From NCBI RefSeq assembly GCF_027912495.1, contig NZ_CP115463.1:3980501-4044500 (forward strand): a DNA stretch of 64,000 bases, read 5' to 3'. Source of the DNA: Caulobacter sp. NIBR1757 (GTDB lineage Bacteria > Pseudomonadota > Alphaproteobacteria > Caulobacterales > Caulobacteraceae). The stretch's first letter is position 1, and each line of letters opens with the position of its first letter. A model generated the notes under the pieces. That model was not told the DNA's origin. It did no database searches and saw nothing but the letters and a program-made list of their open reading frames with translations. A program made the position numbers and the translations under genes. Shown one piece after another: positions 59,449 to 64,000 of this stretch.

Positions 59449-60434
59449 CCGACTTCGCCCACCGCCAGTCGGCCCACTGCGAGAGCGGCGTGGTCGCCAA
59501 CATGGTCAGCCACGGGGGCCTGGCCATGAATGAGCCGATGGCCTTTGGCCTGAGCTCGGCCCTGACCTTCGCCTACATGCCGATGATCAAGATGGCCGGC
59601 ATGCCGCTGATCGCCTACCGCATGCCGCCCGGCCACATCATCAAGGGCGTGGCCAAGCAGCTGGGCATGTCGTGGAAGCGCCAGACGTTCAGCGATCCGG
59701 CGGCCGGCAAGGCGGCGCTGGATGCGCAGCTCGACAAGGGCCATGCCGTGGGCCTGCAGACCTGCGTCTACTGGCTGCCCTACTTCCCGGAAGACATGCG
59801 CTTCCACTTCAACGCCCACAACCTGGTGGTCTTCGGCCGGGACGGCGATGACTACCTGATCAGCGACCCGATCTTCGAGCAGACGGTGCGCTGTGATTCC
59901 GCCTCCCTGCAGAAGGCGCGGTTCGCCAAGGGGGCCATGGCCGCCAAGGGGATGATGTACTACCCGGAAGGGACGCCCGGCGAGATCGACTATGCCAGGG
60001 CCGTGCCCAAGGCCGTGCGGATGAACCGGCGGATCATGGTCGGGGCGCCGCTGCCGATCATCGGGGTCAAGGGCATCCGGTTCCTCGGCAAGAACATCGC
60101 CAGGGTGGCGGCCGGGGCCGATGCGGAAACCAAGCTGCCGCAGTACCTCGGCCACATCGTCCGCATGCAGGAAGAGATCGGCACCGGCGGGGCGGGCTTC
60201 CGCTTCCTCTACGCCAGCTTCCTGCAGGAGACCGGCAAGATCCTCGGCGACGACCGGCTGAAGGAGGCCTCCGTCGCCCTCACCGACGCCGGTGACGAGT
60301 GGCGGCGGTTCGCGCTGGTCGCCACCAAGATGGCCCGTAAGCGCCAGAAGCTCGACGTCAAGGAACTGGACGCCATCCTCAACCGCATCGCCGACAAGGA
60401 ACTGGCGATGTGGCAGGGGCTGAAGGGGATCTGA
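59445..60434 (+). CDS. BtrH-like acyltransferase/peptidase-fold protein
   Basis: The 329-aa protein has a BtrH-type N-terminal domain: the start FAHRQSAHCESGVVANMVSHG contains the catalytic Cys, followed by NEPMAFGLSSALTFAYMP, and a later Phe-Gly/His-Asn (FHFNAHNLVVFG) that would supply the base. A DUF4872-like C-terminal helical domain follows (RIMVGAPLPIIGVKGIRFL ... ELAMWQGLKGI). In butirosin synthesis BtrH transfers an acylated side chain from a carrier protein to an acceptor. Here it probably moves a product of the ketosynthase to an acceptor amine or alcohol. It ends back to back with copA. Confidence 0.85.
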   Translation: MTDFAHRQSAHCESGVVANMVSHGGLAMNEPMAFGLSSALTFAYMPMIKMAGMPLIAYRMPPGHIIKGVAKQLGMSWKRQTFSDPAAGKAALDAQLDKGHAVGLQTCVYWLPYFPEDMRFHFNAHNLVVFGRDGDDYLISDPIFEQTVRCDSASLQKARFAKGAMAAKGMMYYPEGTPGEIDYARAVPKAVRMNRRIMVGAPLPIIGVKGIRFLGKNIARVAAGADAETKLPQYLGHIVRMQEEIGTGGAGFRFLYASFLQETGKILGDDRLKEASVALTDAGDEWRRFALVATKMARKRQKLDVKELDAILNRIADKELAMWQGLKGI

Positions 60435-62753
60435 TCAGAGCCTGACCACCCGCAGCCTCAGCGCGTTGCCGACCACGCTGACCGAGGACAGGGCCATGGC
60501 CGCCGCCGCGATGGCCGGCGACAGCAGCCAGCCGGTGACCGGATAGAGCACCCCGGCCGCGATCGGCACCCCGACCAGATTGTAGGCAAAGGCCAGGAAC
60601 AGGTTCTGGCGGATGTTGCCCATCACCGCCCGCGACAGCCGCCGGGCCCGCACCAGGCCGTTCAGATCGCCCTTCAGCAGGGTGACCCCGGCGCTCTCGA
60701 TGGCGACATCGGCGCCGGCCCCCATGGCGATGCCGACGTCGGCGGCGGCCAGGGCCGGGGCGTCGTTGACCCCATCGCCGGCCATGGCGACGACGCGGCC
60801 CTCGGCCTTGAGGCGCGCCACCAGGGCGGCCTTGTCACCGGGCAACACCTCGGCCTCGACCTCGCTCAGGCCCAGCCGGGCGGCGACGGCCTGGGCGGTG
60901 GCGCGAGCGTCGCCGGTGACCATCACCACCCGAACCCCGGCCTCGGCCAGGGCGGCGAGAGCCTCCGGCGTGCTGGCCTTGACCGGATCGGCCAGGCCCA
61001 GAACCGCGGCCAGGGCGCCGTCGACGGCGAGGAACAGGGCGGTGGCGCCGTCAGCCTTGAGCGCCTCGGCCTCGGCCGCCATCGCCGCGACGTCGATGCC
61101 GTGATCGGCCAGGAAGCGGGCGCTGCCGAGCAGCAGGGCGTGGCCCTCGACCCGGCCCTGGACGCCACGGCCGACCGGGGAATCGAAGTCCTCGGTTTCG
61201 GAAAGCGTCAGCCCCTCGGCCTCGGCGGCGCGCAGGATGGCGCCGGCCAGCGGGTGCTCGCTGCCCCGCTCCAGGCTGGCGGCCAGGCGCAGCAGGCCGG
61301 CGCGGTCCTGGCCCGGGGCCGGATGCAGGGCGACCAGGGCCGGGCGTCCCTCGGTCAGGGTTCCGGTCTTGTCGACCAGCAGGGTATCGACCCGTTCCAG
61401 CCGCTCCAGCGCCTCGGCGTCGCGGATCAGCACGCCGGTCTGCGCCCCGCGCCCGACGCCGACCATGATCGACATCGGCGTGGCGAGGCCGAGCGCGCAG
61501 GGACAGGCGATGATCAGAACCGAGATGGCGGCGACCAGGGCATGGCTGAGTGGCGGCTGCGGCCCCCACAACGCCCAGGCCCCGAAGGCCAGGACGGCGA
61601 CGGCGATCACCGCCGGCACGAACCAGCCGGAGACCTGGTCGGCCAGCCGCTGGATCGGGGCCCGGCTGCGCTGGGCCTGGGCGACCATCTGGACGATCTG
61701 GGCCAGCAGGGTGTCGGCCCCGATGCGCTGGGCCTGCATGACGAAGGAGCCGGTGGTGTTGAGGGAGCCGGCGACGACGGCGTCGCCTGGGACCTTGTCG
61801 ACCGGCATCGACTCGCCGGTGACCAGGGCCTCGTCCAGCGAGGCGCGGCCCTCGGCGATCACGCCGTCGACCGGGACCTTCTCGCCGGGCCGCAGGCGGA
61901 GGCGGTCGCCGATGGCGATCTGGTCGACCGGGACCTCCTCGTCGGCGCCATCGGCCCGCAGCCGGCGGGCGGTGCGGGGGGCGAGGTCGAGCAGGGCCTT
62001 GATCGCGCCCGAGGTGCGCTCCCGCGCCTTCAGCTCCAGCATCTGGCCGAGCAGGACCAGGACGATGATCACCGCCGCCGCCTCGAAGTAGAGCGGCGGA
62101 CCACCCTCGGCGGTGCGGAAGGCCGCCGGCACCGCGCCTGGAACCAGGGTGGCGAAGACGCTGAAGCTCCAGGCCGCCAGGCTGCCCAGGGCGATCAGGG
62201 TGAACATGTTGAGGTGGCGCGTCCGCAGCGACGCCCAGCCGCGCGCGATGAAGGGCCAGCCGGACCAGAGGACGACCGGGCTGGCCAGCGCCAGCTGGAT
62301 CCAGGCGCCGGTCTGCATCGGCCAGGGGAAGCGCAGGCCGAACATGTGGCCGCCCATCTCGATGACCAGCAGCGGCAGGGTCAGCAGGGCCCCGAGCCAG
62401 AAGCGGCGGGTGAAATCGACCAGTTCCGGATTGGGGCCGCTGTCGAGCGTGGCCAACTCCGGCTCCAGGGCCATGCCGCAGATCGGGCAGGAACCGGGCC
62501 CCTGCTGGCGGATCTCCGGATGCATGGGGCAGGTGTAGATCGTTCCGGGCGGGGCCGGCGGCGGCTCGGAAGCCGCCAGGTAGCGGCCCGGATCGTCGAT
62601 GAATTTGGTCCGGCAGCCGGCCGAGCAGAAGTGGAAGGCCTGACCATCGTGGTCGGCATGGTGCGGGGTCGTGGCCGGGTCGACCGTCATGCCGCAGACC
62701 GGATCGCGGGCCTGGCTGGCGGGCGGATGGGCGTGGGTGCAGGGGGTGGACAT
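60435..62753 (-). CDS. copA: Copper-transporting P1B-type ATPase with YHS and Cys-His domains
   Basis: This copper-exporting ATPase is 772 aa from ATG 62753. The N-terminus holds a YHS domain (about 16-60, DPVCGMTV and FHFCSAGCRTKF) and a heavy-metal domain with CPMHPEI and CPICGMALEPE, instead of HMA domains. The transmembrane CPC is in ACPCALGL (about 416), the phosphorylation site is DKTGT (about 461), and GDGVND is at about 661. Such CopA variants use the YHS/CPMHPE domains for metal delivery. Divergent csoR suggests copper control. Confidence 0.95.
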   Translation of the reverse strand: MSTPCTHAHPPASQARDPVCGMTVDPATTPHHADHDGQAFHFCSAGCRTKFIDDPGRYLAASEPPPAPPGTIYTCPMHPEIRQQGPGSCPICGMALEPELATLDSGPNPELVDFTRRFWLGALLTLPLLVIEMGGHMFGLRFPWPMQTGAWIQLALASPVVLWSGWPFIARGWASLRTRHLNMFTLIALGSLAAWSFSVFATLVPGAVPAAFRTAEGGPPLYFEAAAVIIVLVLLGQMLELKARERTSGAIKALLDLAPRTARRLRADGADEEVPVDQIAIGDRLRLRPGEKVPVDGVIAEGRASLDEALVTGESMPVDKVPGDAVVAGSLNTTGSFVMQAQRIGADTLLAQIVQMVAQAQRSRAPIQRLADQVSGWFVPAVIAVAVLAFGAWALWGPQPPLSHALVAAISVLIIACPCALGLATPMSIMVGVGRGAQTGVLIRDAEALERLERVDTLLVDKTGTLTEGRPALVALHPAPGQDRAGLLRLAASLERGSEHPLAGAILRAAEAEGLTLSETEDFDSPVGRGVQGRVEGHALLLGSARFLADHGIDVAAMAAEAEALKADGATALFLAVDGALAAVLGLADPVKASTPEALAALAEAGVRVVMVTGDARATAQAVAARLGLSEVEAEVLPGDKAALVARLKAEGRVVAMAGDGVNDAPALAAADVGIAMGAGADVAIESAGVTLLKGDLNGLVRARRLSRAVMGNIRQNLFLAFAYNLVGVPIAAGVLYPVTGWLLSPAIAAAAMALSSVSVVGNALRLRVVRL

Positions 62754-62784
62754 GGCGGGTCTTCCGGCTGGGAACACCGGCGAT

Positions 62785-62828
62785 ATATACCCCCCAGGGG
62801 CATATTGCAATTACCCCCCAGGGGTATA
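62785..62828. promoter_or_regulatory. Tandem CsoR-type operators between copA and csoR
   Basis: TATACCCCCCAGGGGCATA and TTACCCCCCAGGGGTATAC contain the same ACCCCCCAGGGG core at 62789-62800 and 62813-62824, 24 bp apart. G/C-tract inverted repeats of this form are typical of CsoR/RcnR-family operators. They lie between the divergent copA and csoR starts, so one repressor can control both. Confidence 0.8.
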
Positions 62829-62855
62829 CATACAGGCCTCGATGGAGACCCGACC

Positions 62856-63128
62856 TTGATCCGCGCCGACAAGTCCAAACTGCTCAATCGTCTCGGCCGC
62901 CTCGAAGGCCAGGTGCGCGGCATCGCGCGGATGATCGAGGAAGACCGCTACTGTATCGACGTGCTGACCCAGTTGCGGGCGGCGCGGGCGGCGATCGACC
63001 GGGTCGAGACCGAAATGCTGCGCGACCACCTGAACCACTGCATCGAGGGCGCCATCGTCAGCGGCGACATCGACGAACAGCGGCGCAAGGCCGAGGAACT
63101 GATCCAGCTGCTGGAACGCGCCCGCTAG
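62856..63128 (+). CDS. csoR: CsoR/RcnR-family metal-sensing repressor
   Basis: The 90-aa all-helical repressor releases its operator when it binds metal. The Cu(I) ligand set Cys-His-Cys is visible as RYCIDVLTQL and HLNHCIEGAI. It starts at TTG 62856, with GGAG 8 nt upstream; no ATG is in frame. Divergent from copA across two operators, it is most likely the copper sensor. It ends on CTAG shared with the convergent hydrolase. Confidence 0.93.
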   Translation: MIRADKSKLLNRLGRLEGQVRGIARMIEEDRYCIDVLTQLRAARAAIDRVETEMLRDHLNHCIEGAIVSGDIDEQRRKAEELIQLLERAR

Positions 63129-63967
63129 CGGCGCAGCCAGGTCTCCCCGGGTCCTGCGGCGGTGTCGATCAGCGTTTTCGCCGGGGCGTCGCCGAGCACC
63201 GAGGCCTTCAGGAAGGCGGCGCTGTAGGTCAGCGCGGCGTCGTAGGCGGCCTTGGGCTGGCCGGAGATCAGGTCATGGGCCGCGCCGGCGAAGGTGACGG
63301 CATACTTGCCGCCGGCCGGCGAGGTCTCGATCGGGAACAGATGGTCATGCCAGTCGGTGACGAAGGTCGGGACGAGGTCCTGGTCGCCGGTGATGATCAT
63401 CGTCGGCACGGCCAGGCCGGCATAGGCTGGCGGCGCCACGAGGCCGGGGATCTTGCCGGGCGTCGACCAGCCGAGCACCGCCTTGACCGTCGGATCCCGG
63501 AACGGCGCCATGTAGGCCAGCGCGCCGCCCAGGCAGAGCGAGATCAGCGTGCCATAGCTGTGGCCGACGGCGGCGACGGACAGGCCCGGCCAGCGTCTGG
63601 CCGCCTCGGCGCTGGTCGCCCGCATGTCGGCGAGGCGCTCCATGAAGCCGGCGCGGGCGTCGAATGTCTCGCGGTCCGGATGGTGCATGGAATCGACGTG
63701 CAAGGGGGCGAGAACGGCGAAGCCGGCGGCGACCAGGGTCTGGCACAGGCCTTCGTAGCGTTCCGGCCAGGAGCCGTGGCCGGTCGACAGCAGGGCGACG
63801 GCGACGGGCTTTGCCGGCGCCCAGACCATCAGGTCGGTGGACCGCTCGGGCGAGACCTGCAGCCGCTGGGTCGCGGCCGGCGCGGCGAGGGCCTTGCCGA
63901 ACAGGGCGCCGGCGACCGGCGCGGCCAGCATGGCGGCAAGGACGCCGCGACGGTTCAGGATGGTCAT
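63125..63967 (-). CDS. Tat-signal alpha/beta hydrolase (dienelactone/PAF-hydrolase-like)
   Basis: The 280-aa protein has a twin-arginine signal (NRRGVLAAMLAAPVAGALFG), then an alpha/beta hydrolase core with VAAVGHSYGTLISL (Ser), ITGDQDLVPTF (Asp) and FAGAAHDLIS (His). The exact substrate is not known; such secreted hydrolases are often called PAF-acetylhydrolase or dienelactone hydrolase related. ATG 63967 is chosen; an earlier in-frame ATG at 63997 would extend it by 10 residues. The last bases of the window are upstream of it. Confidence 0.85.
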   Translation of the reverse strand: MTILNRRGVLAAMLAAPVAGALFGKALAAPAATQRLQVSPERSTDLMVWAPAKPVAVALLSTGHGSWPERYEGLCQTLVAAGFAVLAPLHVDSMHHPDRETFDARAGFMERLADMRATSAEAARRWPGLSVAAVGHSYGTLISLCLGGALAYMAPFRDPTVKAVLGWSTPGKIPGLVAPPAYAGLAVPTMIITGDQDLVPTFVTDWHDHLFPIETSPAGGKYAVTFAGAAHDLISGQPKAAYDAALTYSAAFLKASVLGDAPAKTLIDTAAGPGETWLRR

Positions 63968-64000
63968 GGCGGTGGGTCCCCTGCAGTCGTTGATCACCCG

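Overview
The window looks like a chromosomal segment of a high-GC alphaproteobacterium of the Caulobacteraceae (Caulobacter/Phenylobacterium type). This rests on the very GC-rich codon usage, the split atpHAGDC operon with an Ala/Lys-rich extension on AtpD, a CIRCE-controlled groESL, lpxK-waaA, an RNR gene with NrdR boxes, and many short palindromic intergenic repeats. The assignment is an inference from gene content; no rRNA or tRNA gene was recognised.

Layout. 0-9 kb: a sensor kinase truncated by the window edge, then rsfS-rlmH (both apparently starting at CTG), an EnvC-like activator, CtpA protease, a divergent polysaccharide deacetylase, an RppH Nudix domain fused in frame to an alpha/beta hydrolase with a histone-H1-like tail, and a second hydrolase. 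9-16 kb: a guanidinium exporter behind a guanidine-II riboswitch, a secreted unknown, and the F1 ATP synthase operon with a small Cys-rich gene between atpD and atpC. 16-24 kb: small secreted or membrane unknowns, an acyl-CoA dehydrogenase, and an RTX protein gene bracketed by two direct copies of a 124-bp element. 24-32 kb: groESL, a CDP-alcohol phosphatidyltransferase, mnmA, an AT-richer orphan, an APH-like kinase and a secreted amidohydrolase. 32-41 kb: lpxK-waaA-CDF transporter, an Xre/RES toxin-antitoxin pair, sdaA, an M28 peptidase and a serine hydrolase. 41-47 kb: nrdA, an SGNH hydrolase, the alkylation-repair pair ogt and ada/alkA, SDR and GNAT enzymes. 47-55 kb: a CreBC-like two-component system with a DUF4173 membrane protein, cheW-mcp, and an acyl-CoA dehydrogenase. 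56-60.4 kb: a compact lipid/polyketide-type locus. 60.4-64 kb: a copper ATPase, its divergent CsoR regulator and a Tat-type hydrolase.

The most interesting locus is at 56.0-60.4 kb. Two hotdog dehydratase-like genes (ApeP- and ApeI-like) diverge from a 49-bp gap, followed by a DarA-like flavodoxin-fold protein, a DarB-like ketosynthase III with an intact Cys/His/Asn triad, a small protein with an HTH-like C-terminus, and a BtrH-like acyltransferase/peptidase-fold protein. The last four overlap by 1-4 nt. No ACP, ketoreductase or aromatase is present here, so the product is unknown and part of the pathway must lie elsewhere.

Regulation visible in the DNA includes a guanidine-II riboswitch, CIRCE, paired NrdR boxes 31 bp apart, and tandem CsoR-type operators. 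At least six families of imperfect-palindrome repeats sit in the gaps; one supplies the last ~36 codons of lpxK. A separate 264-nt element, ending in an identical 18-bp palindrome, occurs twice 46.5 kb apart.
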